A stretch of DNA of 60,000 nt from Lineus longissimus (lineage: Eukaryota; Nemertea; Pilidiophora; Heteronemertea; Lineidae): assembly GCF_910592395.1 (NCBI RefSeq), contig NC_088321.1, positions 15,378,001-15,438,000 on the forward strand. The letters are read 5' to 3'. The notes beneath the pieces were generated by a model. That model had not been told where the DNA came from and searched no databases. It worked only from the letters and a program-made list of their open reading frames with translations. Shown one piece after another: positions 12,701 through 21,732 of this stretch. Numbering within the stretch: position 1 is the stretch's first letter; each line of letters begins with the position of its first letter. The translations under genes and the position numbers were made by a program.

Positions 12701-15700
12701 TTTTTAAAGAAGCCCATTTTTCCGTTGCATTTTTCTGAGGAGTTGGCCTGGTATTCCACTTGTTGAAAAAGTTTTTGAAAATACTTCACTGGGGCCGGTA
12801 TTCAAAATAATTGCTTCAAATCATGTTCATATACAAGGTGTTTCAAAAAATGCTCTGTCAAATGTTATGATTTTGTTTTGAAATAACAAACTGGTGTAAT
12901 TTGCATGAAATTGAAATTTCCTGTAATGTGCTGGTCTGATCCTACACATGATTTGATCTGCATCAGTTTATTGCATGACTTATTTGCTTCATCCCTTTAA
13001 ATAGCATCAGTGATGTATTTTGTTAGTAGCTCCTTGCTGATGTATCAACCTATTGTAAAAACCTACAACAAATTTGCCAACGTTTTGCTTTGCGAAACTT
13101 GGCATACAGGATGTGTTTCTGTTGCTAAAATCATCACATGGAGACTAAATAGGCTCCAGTTGTTGCAAGTTGCAACGTCACATGACGCATTATCATACCA
13201 CAAATATGTTGTAAAAAAGAGCTACACCAAAAATGTCTGCACAAACATTTCGTGTGCGCACACTTTTGGATACCCCCCTTTCACTTTCTGCATCAGATGC
13301 ATGTAAATGTGCATTAGTGTTTCCTGTCAGAATTTCCCAGATTCCTTTTACTGTGTCCTCCCCCCTCCCCACCTATGGCCCTAAACTGTACCCCTTCCCT
13401 CCTTGCCACAAGTAATAGAGACCTCTATATTTGACAAAACTTTCAACTTTCAGAACAGGTGGATGCAGATGGGGGTATGCCGATTTTGGATACTTCGCAT
13501 TGAGCAAATAATCACTGACTTACTCCTGCTTGCTATAGGGCTCCTCGAATGTGCGATTTCTATCACTGCGACGTGTACCGCTGCCATGACAACGTGACGA
13601 TTGTGATTGGATAATGGCTGCTGATTAGTTCAAGGAATCAACACCTCGCTTGCTGTTCTTGATTGTCGAATTCAAACTGCTTGGGTCGACCAAAATGGAG
13701 ATCAAAAGATCCGGTTCCAGCCTAGGGCTTTGATATAACTTGAGTGTACCTAAGCAGTCTTGATTTGACAGTTAAAGACCAAAAGAAGGTATTGGTTTCT
13801 ATTCTATGAGGCCTCTGATAGAATATTTGTCCGTCATCAAAATCTTTCATGTCACGTGATAGACAACGAAACCAGCATCAATGCCCTTGTCGTGTGCTGA
13901 AGTTTGTAAACATAGTGGTCCATGGTTGCACATAGTGGTCCATGGTTGCACATAGTGGTCCATGGTTGCACATAGTGGTCCATGGTTGCACATAGTGGTC
14001 CATGGTTGCACATAGTGGTCCATGGTTGCGACACCAGAGAATGCTATGATCCAAACAGGGCTTAACATATTTATCATTATTATTATCTATAACATTGATA
14101 TTATGTGATCGAATCAGTGTGTCATCTTGTCGTGGACGCGTCTCAGGTTGTAGTGACAGGCTAGAAATCGCTCGTGTGCTATGGGCTAATGCGCTAATGT
14201 GTGCTATCCAACCTAAATAAAGAACCAATGGTCAAGTGTAGCTGCGCTTTGTAGATAGACGCTATAAACCAGGAATGTTTGTAACTGATTTATTTTTACG
14301 ATTTTGGGAGGTTATTGTGAATATTTAAACTTGCAAGAATTCTAACTATTTTGTGTTAACCATTATATTTGGCAGCGAACTCAGATTTGGTCTGCCACAA
14401 AATGAAAAAAGGCGCAGATTTGTAAACTTTGGCTCTGCACACGTTTCCTGGTTTACAGTAATGAACAGCTTTATGAATGAAGGAAATACTTTTCTTTTTT
14501 GCATGGGGGTCTTTTTGATTTTAGAACATTTTTTGGGTGAAATTGGTGAAACGGTTTAGAACTAAAGAAGCATGTTTGGTCCCGTTCAAGTCTCAAGCCG
14601 GTACAGGTACTGATCGCGGTTGTGTTGGTGACAGAACTGATCTCGTCTGGGGGTAAAACCAGTTATCGCGGAGTTTGACGTTGATCGTAGGTTGCTGTGA
14701 TCACTGATACGCGTTGACTACCGCAAACCAGGGATTATTGTCACATGTGATTGAAAGGTAACAGCAACTCTTGCATGGTGCTTCATGCTTGTCCTGTGTC
14801 AAGGCAGCGGACTAGCTTAGGTGGTGATTGCTTATCAGGATTGAAGAACAGAATAGGAATAGGGCAAGCAAAGGCTTGGCTGTGATTGCTTTATAGTGGT
14901 GCTGAGTGCTTCCTGGGTTGGTGATCAAATGCCTTAAAGATAGTGTTGCAGGGTTCACCGCGTGCTGGCCTGTGAGTCTAGGTTAGTGTCTTGTTCCTGG
15001 GTAGACACCAGTCTTGTAGTCTCACTCTTTCCCTACCACACCCGGTATAAACCAGGTCCGTACTGTCGGTACGACTAGCCTGCAATAATCTGCACTGATA
15101 AATGATTCCCAGTTCAATTGTTCAACCTCAGCCCCAAGAAGTTTTTCGTTTGTTTCACCTGAAAAACAAGATGGCTGCACTGCTCTCCACTCAATGCAGA
15201 CCTCGTCCCTAAAGATTGGGTAATCCCAGCTATTTTACAATGAAACTTTTCCAAAGTCAAGTTAGGATCCAGGCTGCCTGGTCTACTGGTGTTCAGGGTG
15301 CTGGCTGGGGGCTAGGTGTGTTCAAAAACCCTGCTGTAACAAAAGGGGTAAAGAATGTGTTCAAAATCGCTGGTGGGGGTGGGCCACACTTAATAACTGA
15401 GTGCGCTTTGGATTTCCTGTTGTGTGTTTTTGAGTTACGTATATTATTTTATGTCAAACTTATGAAACATTCTTTCTCAGTTAGGAAGACTGGAAGCGTC
15501 ACTGAGCAAGAATCAGATGTCATGAAGGTTCCCAATCATAAAGGAGTATTTTGAACTTTTAAGACACTTTTTATATTGATCCGTATTCTTTTTGTTTCAG
15601 ATGACGATTTTGGTATGATATGCAACATTTATTCATGTCGCCTTCCTCGTAAACATAGCAGTGTTCTCCACAGGGGTGGTCCATGAATTATGTACGCATC

Positions 15701-18136
15701 AAAACCCCAATATGCAGACCCCCCCGTACGCAGATCATTGCCTCTGTGTAACAGTCTAATGTACACTCGTACGCAAAGCCTCAGGAAGGATACAGGAAGG
15801 GGAAAGAAAAGCCATGATATAACTTTTCAGTACACATCTTTGCTGATATTTTCAGCCCCCCTCCTCTCTCAGTTGCGTACATACTTTATGGAAGGCCCCA
15901 TACCGTGAAAAGTAACTAGGTAGCAAGTGAAATTAATTTGATTGCAAGTTGATCAAATCTAATTGCAAATTCCTTGAAAGTTCACCTTGGGCACTTTCAA
16001 GGAATTCCCCAACAAGTGAGGAAAAAATTGATTGCAGAAAGCTGAAAAAAATCAGTTTGACCCTGGGCCTGATACTGTAACACACCAACTTTTCGACCCT
16101 CCTTGAAAATTTCTGAAAAAATAAAAATTTTACAATTTTTATTTTGGCGGATTATGAAATCTCTCTTTCTGTTTTCCAATAAAATTTTTTTTATTTTGTG
16201 ATTTTATTTTTGCAATCGAGTCAATTCGTGAAAGCTGCAAAACTAAAACGCTCGCAAAAATTTGCTGGTTTACAGTTACTGAAAAGATATGGAGAGCACT
16301 GATTTGCATTCCAACATAAGGGATATCTGGTGGTGGTCGCGTCTTTGAATGAAATCAGGAATATGATTCAATTAATTGTCTCTGTAAAAAAAAGACAGGA
16401 ATGGGCCTACTGCTGACAACAAAACTCAAATTAGCTGCTACGGCAGCGAAGCATGGCTTTACTTCTGTTCCAAACTCAGGAAAATAGCATGTCGATTGAT
16501 TCAGGTTCTTGTACCGTGTAGATTCAAAGTTCTGATGCATTTGATTTCTGGTTGCTAGGTTAGGTCTGTTTCCATGGTGATATTAGGTGGTTGCTAACGC
16601 GGGCATGATCATGTAAATAGAGCACCTTCAGGAGCTGTCTGCCCAGGACTCTTCAGTCATGCATGGCTAACTATTCCAATCACTCCCATATTATCTCCTC
16701 CCTTTGCACTACATCATCACTGGCTGTTCAAACTTTAGTTGTAATATCTCCTTTCAGCCTCTTCCAAGGTGGACCCTATCATGGGTATGAGATCAGGAGT
16801 ACAAGGTCTGGAGTGTGCTCTAAATTGATAATCAAGCGTCGTAATTTCACCTGTGGCGTTATTTCCCTAACAACTTTCTTAATTCAGTTTCAAAGAACTG
16901 ATACCAAACTGGCAATATTGACTGTCTCACACTGCAAAGGTGCACTAAAACGTCACCAAAATGATAGGTCTCCAAGCAGTGTTTGATGAGATGATCAGTA
17001 TTGACAGTGAGGTATCAATTTCTATTCTAAAACTCCTCAAACTTTCGGCATAATCCACACTTTTCGTACCAACCCAAGTAGTCGTGTTATCAAAACCTCT
17101 GTTGCCAAAACGAGGCTAACAAGTCATATATAATCCATTATAGAAATAAAATGTTTTGTCCAAGTTGTTTTAGAATTATAGTCATAATACTCTGTTGGTG
17201 TGGTAATCTTTCATGGTGTCCTAGCATGCTCCTTTAACACTTCCTTGAGCCAATTTCTAAGTTATTTCAACGATGTATCGAAGTGTTAAATGACCACTAA
17301 AACCACGTTATAACATGTTATAAGTTACTCCTTCAAATGCTATCTTCGGACAAGGGTTTCTCAACTTTAAACTTGAGAGAGTGACGTTTGAAATGATTTT
17401 TGCTCGAGTGGACTAGCTTCTGAATGAGGGATGAACTCATCGCCAGAAGTGTGGGGGGGGCCTGGTCTATGCTCCATTTCACGTATGATATGAGTATAGG
17501 TTCCCTTTGGAGTGCATTGCCAAATCATTGCAGTGTGTCTAATATATCTCTCATTTTCAGATCGAAAAGTATGAATGTCTTCTTCAACTTCTTGTGTATA
17601 TTTGTAAACTATGCATTATAATGGCAGCGAATATTGCACAGAAAAGTTACCACCATGCAATCTTTGATTACATCCTATTGTAGAACCGACAATTGGACGC
17701 TCATCACAACATTTTACACCGTAAAGTCTATATATTCTAAAATGTGAAGCGCATTATGGATTCATTCTAAATTCCATCAAAATTCCATAGTGTTATTGCA
17801 TCATTTATTCCTAAAAACTTACACTACTCCCCTAAGATCGACCCTGGGAAGCGTCCGTCATGATTTGCCGCTGAAACGACATTGTTTATATTTGCAGAAC
17901 CTCGCTCTGACGAGTGGACCGAAGATATGGACAGACGTATCTACTACGCCATCGATCTCGGCGAGAAGCGAGGTTTCATCGCGCCTGGGGACATGGTTAT
18001 CCTCGTCACAGGATGGAAGGCCGGCGCCGGATTCACGAACACGCTGCGTGTGATCGTGGCGCCCGAACCTCACATGCGGCGCCCGATCTTGAGCAGCGAT
18101 CACCTGCGTGAGATGGATACTACGAATGAGGATTAA
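564..18136 (+). CDS. Pyruvate kinase gene (complete, alternatively spliced)
   Basis: Pyruvate kinase converts phosphoenolpyruvate and ADP to pyruvate and ATP, the last step of glycolysis, in the cytosol as a tetramer. Exons: 564-753 or 1445-1700 (alternative first exons), 2534-2625, 3355-3474, 4247-4433, 4797-4939, 5203-5330, 5483-5633, 6006-6158, 6594-6760, 7225-7343, optional 8729-8788, 10971-11018, 12496-12549, 13454-13474, 15601-15612, then 17898-18136. Every junction is GT-AG and every phase matches. The protein is 562 or 584 aa without the cassettes and up to 65 aa longer with them; vertebrate PKM is about 530. Visible family motifs are [20 protein letters not shown], the catalytic lysine in [29 protein letters not shown] and [11 protein letters not shown]. 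The C domain keeps [18 protein letters not shown] and [11 protein letters not shown], the three segments that form the fructose-1,6-bisphosphate site in animal enzymes. Identity is certain; which cassettes are used is inference. Confidence 0.95.
754..1444 (+). other. Spacer between alternative first exons
   Basis: No coding sequence is recognised here. If exon 1b has its own promoter it should lie here, but I see no clear TATA box. A stretch near 925-965 resembles 5340-5385 in a later intron of the same gene, a minor dispersed repeat. Confidence 0.4.
1445..1700 (+). CDS. Pyruvate kinase alternative first exon 1b
   Basis: Encodes 85 residues ending in TGIICTVG, with the same phase and the same GTAGGT donor as exon 1a, so the two are interchangeable. 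The tail is longer and acidic ([15 protein letters not shown], then FPGVF), followed by [13 protein letters not shown], clearly related to exon 1a. This points to tandem exon duplication with either separate promoters or mutually exclusive use. Confidence 0.87.
2055..2437 (+). mobile_element. tRNA-derived SINE
   Basis: The head looks like a tRNA polymerase III promoter: an A-box-like TAGCCTTGTGG at 2069-2079 and a B box GGGTTCAATCCC at 2111-2122, about 32 bases apart. A tRNA-unrelated body follows, and the 3' end is a GAA-rich tail near 2413-2425. It lies sense-oriented in the intron between exon 1b and exon 2. Boundaries are approximate because I did not identify target-site duplications. 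Confidence 0.75.
2534..2625 (+). CDS. Pyruvate kinase exon 2
   Basis: Enters in phase 1 and leaves in phase 0. It encodes [17 protein letters not shown] and then [14 protein letters not shown]. The arginine of ARMNFSHG is an active-site residue in the family. Acceptor TTTTAG, donor GTAAGG. Confidence 0.95.
2701..2790 (+). pseudogene. Decayed duplicate of pyruvate kinase exon 2
   Basis: The 90 bases align along their whole length with exon 2, starting GTCCAGC and ending ACATGAGGTA at the former donor. The MNV-RMNFS segment is still readable. It has lost the acceptor AG (TTAAA precedes it), and reading in the exon phase meets TGA at 2730-2732. It lies 75 bases after the real exon and looks like a dead tandem exon copy. 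Confidence 0.8.
3355..3474 (+). CDS. Pyruvate kinase exon 3
   Basis: Forty codons, phase 0-0. It starts YHAETIDNV and contains [14 protein letters not shown], the conserved strand leading into the mobile B domain. Acceptor CTCCAG, donor GTACGT. Confidence 0.95.
3935..4168 (+). repeat. GTAGGGTGG-containing dispersed repeat, copy 1
   Basis: The stretch contains several AGGTAGGGTGG motifs. It is related over about 200 bases to 34437-34632 in an ANP32 intron, sharing AGTGTGCAACACAA, TAGGGTGGCCAGC and TAGAAACCC in the same order and orientation on the plus strand. Confidence 0.7.
4247..4433 (+). CDS. Pyruvate kinase exon 4 (B domain)
   Basis: Encodes most of the B domain that closes over the active site, including WLDYKN and VDDGLVSL. 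It starts in phase 0 and ends in phase 1 before GTACGT. The donor is the first of three copies of a 32-bp tandem repeat. Confidence 0.95.
4432..4515 (+). repeat. 32-bp tandem repeat duplicating the exon 4 splice donor
   Basis: A 32-bp unit recurs about 2.5 times, beginning TAGGTA and running through CACTGAACTGGTGT and GACCCCTTTAG. Donor-like GT sites fall at 4434, 4466 and 4498. Because 32 is not a multiple of 3, use of a downstream copy would shift the reading frame. Confidence 0.8.
4797..4939 (+). CDS. Pyruvate kinase exon 5
   Basis: Enters in phase 1 and leaves in phase 0. It encodes [20 protein letters not shown] and then [19 protein letters not shown], the return from the B domain to the A-domain barrel. 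Acceptor TTTCAG, donor GTAGGT. Confidence 0.95.
5203..5330 (+). CDS. Pyruvate kinase exon 6
   Basis: Encodes [12 protein letters not shown] and [12 protein letters not shown]. The lysine in AKIENQEG is the catalytic base, and the glutamate binds the divalent metal. It starts in phase 0 and ends in phase 2 before GTGAGT. Confidence 0.95.
5483..5633 (+). CDS. Pyruvate kinase exon 7
   Basis: Encodes [19 protein letters not shown] and then [17 protein letters not shown], ending IVATQ. This holds the metal-binding aspartate and an active-site threonine. Starts in phase 2, ends in phase 0 at GTGAGA. Confidence 0.95.
6006..6158 (+). CDS. Pyruvate kinase exon 8
   Basis: Fifty-one codons, phase 0-0, from [15 protein letters not shown] through [16 protein letters not shown] to IMHK. 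It closes the A-domain barrel. The donor GTAATC is not ideal, and a C-rich 7-bp repeat begins about 20 bases downstream. Confidence 0.95.
6178..6246 (+). repeat. CCCCCTG 7-bp tandem repeat
   Basis: About nine perfect copies of a 7-bp C-rich unit lie just inside the intron after exon 8. The complementary strand carries regularly spaced runs of five G and could form G-quadruplexes. The tract is pyrimidine-rich in the transcript. Confidence 0.95.
6594..6760 (+). CDS. Pyruvate kinase exon 9 (M1/M2-equivalent position)
   Basis: Encodes [18 protein letters not shown] through [20 protein letters not shown] and GR. This corresponds to the segment that vertebrate PKM encodes by the mutually exclusive M1/M2 exons. 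Only one copy exists; neither neighbouring intron (6159-6593, 6761-7224) holds a second version. The residue equivalent to PKM2 lysine 433 is threonine. Confidence 0.95.
7225..7343 (+). CDS. Pyruvate kinase exon 10
   Basis: Encodes [20 protein letters not shown] and [14 protein letters not shown]. It ends in phase 1 before GTAAGA, so all five small cassettes and the last exon can follow it in frame. Confidence 0.95.
7344..8728 (+). other. Pyruvate kinase intron before cassette A
   Basis: No coding sequence recognised. It contains a degenerate run of TGTTGGTTTTGAAT-like repeats near 8080-8225, including a 12-bp perfect inverted repeat GACCAGTCTATT at 8176-8187 paired with 8195-8206 across a 7-base loop. 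Confidence 0.6.
8729..8788 (+). CDS. Pyruvate kinase cassette microexon A (60 bp)
   Basis: Bounded by CTATCTAG and GTAAGT, phase 1-1, adding 20 residues: [19 protein letters not shown] plus the junction codon. It has no counterpart in vertebrate pyruvate kinase. It is called an exon from its splice sites, phase match, open frame and the similar exons that follow. Confidence 0.75.
8789..10970 (+). other. Pyruvate kinase intron, cassettes A to B
   Basis: No further exon recognised. The only clear structure is the inverted-repeat element at 10239-10642. Confidence 0.55.
10239..10642 (+). mobile_element. Inverted-repeat element (MITE-like), 404 bp
   Basis: The ends are a 20-bp inverted repeat, AGCAGGCCTTTCAATTACAT at 10239-10258 and its complement at 10623-10642, with one mismatch. 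The interior is non-coding. It has four TTTGGGGACAT-like motifs and a long A/T homopolymer stretch near 10506-10550. It looks like a non-autonomous DNA transposon; target-site duplications are not obvious. Confidence 0.65.
10971..11018 (+). CDS. Pyruvate kinase cassette microexon B (48 bp)
   Basis: Phase 1-1, with a strong acceptor (pyrimidine tract then GACAG) and donor GTAAGT. It adds 16 residues, [16 protein letters not shown], in frame with exon 10, cassette A and cassette C. Confidence 0.78.
11019..12495 (+). other. Pyruvate kinase intron, cassettes B to C
   Basis: No coding sequence recognised. It contains the inverted-repeat element at 12141-12327, first of three related copies in this window. 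Confidence 0.55.
12141..12327 (+). mobile_element. TGTGACCCGTCACAG family element, copy 1
   Basis: A roughly 187-bp non-coding element with about 25-bp terminal inverted repeats: TGTGACCCGTCACAGCAAAA at the left and its complement at the right. Related elements of nearly the same size lie at 30006-30197 and 51882-52070. It is a MITE-like foldback element. Confidence 0.85.
12496..12549 (+). CDS. Pyruvate kinase cassette microexon C (54 bp)
   Basis: Phase 1-1, acceptor ATTTGCAG with a CTAAC branch-like motif upstream, donor GTAAGA. It adds 18 residues: [18 protein letters not shown]. Confidence 0.78.
13454..13474 (+). CDS. Pyruvate kinase cassette microexon D (21 bp)
   Basis: Phase 1-1, acceptor CAACTTTCAG, donor GTATGC, adding seven residues (EQVDADG). 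The splice sites are good for so short an exon. Support comes mainly from its phase and from the series it belongs to. Confidence 0.65.
13475..15600 (+). other. Pyruvate kinase intron, cassettes D to E
   Basis: No coding sequence recognised. The notable content is the six-copy 20-bp tandem repeat at 13911-14030. Confidence 0.55.
13911..14030 (+). repeat. 20-bp tandem repeat, six copies
   Basis: Six head-to-tail copies of CATAGTGGTCCATGGTTGCA, essentially perfect apart from the last base of the final copy. Each unit contains the palindrome CCATGG. Confidence 0.97.
15601..15612 (+). CDS. Pyruvate kinase cassette microexon E (12 bp)
   Basis: Twelve bases between a strong acceptor (TTTTTGTTTCAG) and donor GTATGA, phase 1-1, adding four residues (DDDF). 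The size is extreme, but the position, phase and acidic content fit the series. Confidence 0.55.
15613..17897 (+). other. Last pyruvate kinase intron
   Basis: No exon recognised. It contains an AT-rich dispersed repeat (16078-16260) related to 51330-51500 and 58500-58670. Confidence 0.55.
16078..16260 (+). repeat. AT-rich dispersed repeat, copy 1
   Basis: This stretch shares TTTTTATTTTGGCGGATTAT, GAAATCTCT, TTTTCCAATAAAA and TTATTTTTGCAA in the same order with the reverse complement of 51330-51500. It is more distantly related to 58500-58670. Confidence 0.7.
17898..18136 (+). CDS. Pyruvate kinase last coding exon
   Basis: Starts in phase 1 and runs to TAA at 18134-18136. It encodes [20 protein letters not shown], then [19 protein letters not shown] and TLRVIVAP. 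The tryptophan and arginine of [10 protein letters not shown], and the [10 protein letters not shown] loop, match the allosteric fructose-1,6-bisphosphate contacts of animal enzymes. The protein continues about 24 residues past the usual end with a charged tail ending EMDTTNED. Confidence 0.95.
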
Positions 18137-18822
18137 ATCTTACGATACCCCATTCGGGCACTAGGCGTCGCTGATGTGAAATATAAGTTTGCAGGCACCA
18201 AACGTCTGTGTAGGATATTATCAATTGTTTAGGAATCGCACACTTTGATTGGACAGGCCTTTAGGGGTTGATGGCGTATAATGTTTACGAACACTCGCAG
18301 AAGAACTGCTGGATTGCTTGGAATGGAGGGTGATAACATTTGCTTGGCTCTTTGTGGACTGGTGACATCTTTTGGCAGGAATGGGACACAATTCCTCCCC
18401 AAATATATCGGGACGCTTCTTCTCTAAGGACTGTCACTTCCCTGTCTAATCTGATGCTACTGTTTAAGTCCTGGCTTTCCAGGAAGGCGAAGTTTAAGAA
18501 TCAGTTTATGTATTGTTCTGTTTTATGCTTGGTAGATAAGTGCATGGCTCGTCGAGAGGTCGCTGTAAATGTTGGTGTGTGTAAATTATATACCTTAAAA
18601 GTACTAAATAACATGTTAAAGGCTGATGTTGTTCATGTGTAGTGTTTTTGTTCGTGGCACATGTAAAAATATGTAAACATTGCCACCATACCATAGTAAT
18701 CTTGGGTAGTTTGGGAGACCTGACTGAGAGGCTTGTCATTGTAATTAAACTGGACCTTCAGGGTGTTGAGAAAGAATTGGGTATATCTATACTGGCATTA
18801 CAGCAATGCTGAAATTTATACT
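18137..18822 (+). other. Probable pyruvate kinase 3'UTR
   Basis: Non-coding sequence after the stop. I see no AATAAA; an ATTAAA variant polyadenylation signal lies at 18744-18749. Where the transcript ends is unknown. Confidence 0.4.
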
Positions 18823-18965
18823 TAACAAGTATGTTACTACTTTTGTGTACAACAGGCTAGTGAAATTCTACCTTGAAATTTTGATTGGGTTACTTAGGTT
18901 ATAAGCTGCGCTGCATTGTCATTGAATCTTAAAACATCCAAAATTTACCTGCTCTATGTCAGGAT

Positions 18966-19604
18966 CATTTCTCTTAACTATCAAATGTTGCTTTGATGAA
19001 AGGAGAGGTCTATTTATCCTACTCCGACTTCAAATGGCAGCCATTGTTATTGGTGCGTCATTAAATCACACTTTCCGCTACCCTGGCGGGCATTTTGGTA
19101 GCTAAAGGTAGCACTGGATCGATTTCGGCGGCTGCTGTATCTTTGGCTTCACAAGGTGATCCCTCATTATCTGGCTTGTTTTTGGCGGCTGTTGTAGCTT
19201 TGGTACGAATTGGTGGAGGAGATATCGTGACTCCCCAATCTGCTCTGCGATCCTTTATGGCTAGGGTACGAACAAGGGAACGATCGGTTGATCCGATATC
19301 AAGGGGCATGCGTCGAGTATTCCGTATCATACCTCAATGCTATTCAGCCTCATCTTGGGTCAGACGTTCAGGGAGAATCAATTTGGTGATCCAATTTCTG
19401 GTTGCGGCTAACTGGGTCTACTCTGGCGTCCGATTCCAGACCATTAGCGTACTCTTCCATATAAGGCTGCGGCTGGGAACGAACATCGCCGTACTGGGTC
19501 CTCGCATGATAAGTGGGCAGTGACACCGCATCCAGATTTTGATGATGAGTTATAAAACTTCAAAAAAGATTCAAAGCAACTTCAAAATATTTGAGAAGTA
19601 CAAA
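18966..19604. repeat. 639-bp repeat unit, copy 1
   Basis: First of three units of equal length (639 bp) that are almost identical. Homology with copy 3 extends about 143 bases further upstream (from 18823). Each copy has a 142-codon open frame on the plus strand (19095-19523 here) and an 89-codon frame on the minus strand. The minus strand shows protein-like stretches in shifting frames (for example LPTYHARTQYGDVRSQPQPY), suggesting a decayed coding fragment. No family recognised. Confidence 0.9.
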
Positions 19605-19749
19605 TATCGTACAGGTTTTTGATTTGACCTAATTTTCAAGGTTGACTTTGGTTTGACCTATATACTATACATGTAGCATGTTTTTTAACGAGGATGAATT
19701 CCTAACCACCAAATATCTATACAGTGAGCACAATGGCCCCTGGCCGTTT

Positions 19750-20388
19750 CATTTCTCTTAACTATCCAATGTTGCTTTGATGAAAGGAGAGGTCTATTTA
19801 TCCTTCTCCGTCTTCAAATGGCGGCCATTGTTATTGGTGCGTCATTAAATCACACTTTCCGCTACCCTGGCGGGCATTTTGGTAGCTAAAGGTAGCACTG
19901 GATCGATTTCGGCGGCTGCTGTATCTTTGGCTTCACAAGGTGATCCCTCATTATCTGGCTTGTTTTTGGCGGCTGTTGTAGCTTTGGTACGAATTGGTGG
20001 AGGAGATATCGTGACTCCCCAATCTGCTCTGCGATCCTTTATGGCTAGGGTACGAACAAGGGAACGATCGGTTGATCCGATATCAAGGGGCATACGTCGA
20101 CTCTTCCGTATCATACCTCAATGCTATTCAGCCTCATCTTGGGTCAGACGTTCAGGGAGAATCAATTTGGTGATCCAATTTCTGGTTGCGGCTAACTGGG
20201 TCTACTCTGGCGTCCGATTCCAGACCATTAGCGTACTCTTCCATATAAGGCTGCGGCTGGGAACGAACATCGCCGTACTGGGTCCTCGCATGATAAGTGG
20301 GCAGTGACACCGCATCCAGATTTTGATGATGAGTTATAAAACTTCAAAAAAGATTCAAAGCAACTTCAAAATATTTGAGAAGTACAAA
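19750..20388. repeat. 639-bp repeat unit, copy 2
   Basis: It has the same boundaries as copy 1. At protein level the plus-strand frame (19879-20307) differs from copy 1 at only two residues. Homology with copy 3 continues past the 3' end for roughly 200 bases. Confidence 0.9.
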
Positions 20389-21093
20389 GACCAAAAGTAT
20401 GAGTTAATAGGCTGTTTATTACAAAGCAACCAGACATATTATCCGAAAAAAAAAGTTTTGTCGAGAGACTTATACAACAATTAAAGATGGAAAAATCTCT
20501 TTGAAATTTCTTGTTTACAAAGGGACTGGGTTGTAATTCTGATGAGGCAGTTCACTCACCAATTGCACAATGAACCCTGATCAGAGATATGATAGGCCTC
20601 ACATGCGTCTCCCAACTACCTCTGCATAATTTCAAAACTCAATGATCCGCCTTAATTTGTAATGAACTCCTAAGTATTCAGGCTCAGTATGTGTTGTATA
20701 GTCAAGTTTGTACCAGTTGGCAGAAGCCTTTGAGAGCTGTAACAATGGCCGCTGCTGACTGGCAAGAAGAGTGAATTTATCAACTCATTTTCATGTAATT
20801 TTGACTCTTGATGTCTCAAGATGCAGTCAGTATACATTTACTATGGTCAATGTTGAAGAAGAAATGTATTACCACTTTACTGTACAACAGGCTAGTGAAA
20901 TTTTTCTTTGAAATTATGATTGGGTCACTGTAAATTGAAGCATGATGTCTCAACAAGTATGTTACGACTTTTGTGTACAACAGGCTAGTGGAATTCTACC
21001 TTGAAATTTTGATTGGGTTACTTAGGTTATAAGCTGCGCTTCATTGTCATTGAATCTTAAAACATCCAAAATCAACCTGCTCTATGTCAGGAT

Positions 21094-21732
21094 CATTTCT
21101 CTTAACTATCAAATGTTGCTTTGATGAAAGGAGAGGTCTATTTATCCTACTCCGTCTTCAAATGGCAGCCATTGTTATTGGTGCGTCATTAAATCACACT
21201 TTCCGCTACCCTGGCGGGCATTTTGGTAGCTAAAGGTAGCACTGGATCGATTTCGGCGGCTGCTGTATCTTTGGCTTCACAAGGTGATCCCTCATTATCT
21301 GGCTTGTTTTTGGCGGCTGTTGTAGCTTTGGTACGAATTGGTGGAGGAGATATCGTGACTCCCCAATCTGCTCTGCGATCCTTTATGGCTAGGGTACGAA
21401 CAAGGGAACGATCGGTTGATCCGAGATCAAGGGGCATGCGTCGAGTATTCCGTATCATACCTCAATGCTATTCAGCCTCATCTTGGGTCAGACGTTCAGG
21501 GAGAATCAATTTGGTGATCCAATTTCTGGTTGCGGCTAACTGGGTCTACTCTGGCGTCCGATTCCAGACCATTAGCGTACTCTTCCATATAAGGCTGCGG
21601 CTGGGAACGAACATCGCCGTACTGGGTCCTCGCATGATAAGTGGGCAGTGACACCGCATCCAGATTTTGATGATGAGTTAAAAAACTTCAAAAAAGATTC
21701 AAAGCAACTTCAAAATAATTGAGAAGTACAAA
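21094..21732. repeat. 639-bp repeat unit, copy 3
   Basis: It matches copy 1 upstream and copy 2 downstream, so it carries the longest version of the unit. Plus-strand frame at 21223-21651, differing from copy 1 by one residue. Confidence 0.9.

Noticed and set aside
13911-14030. CRISPR-like appearance of the 20-bp repeats
   Set aside because: The units are head-to-tail with no spacers between them, so it is a plain tandem repeat.
13847-14228. Repetitive minus-strand protein frames ([17 protein letters not shown])
   Set aside because: They are translations of the 20-bp tandem repeat, open only because the repeat has no stop in those frames.
17560-17580. A sixth pyruvate kinase microexon after TTTTCAG
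   Set aside because: The only nearby donor would give an 8-base exon that breaks the phase-1 pattern.
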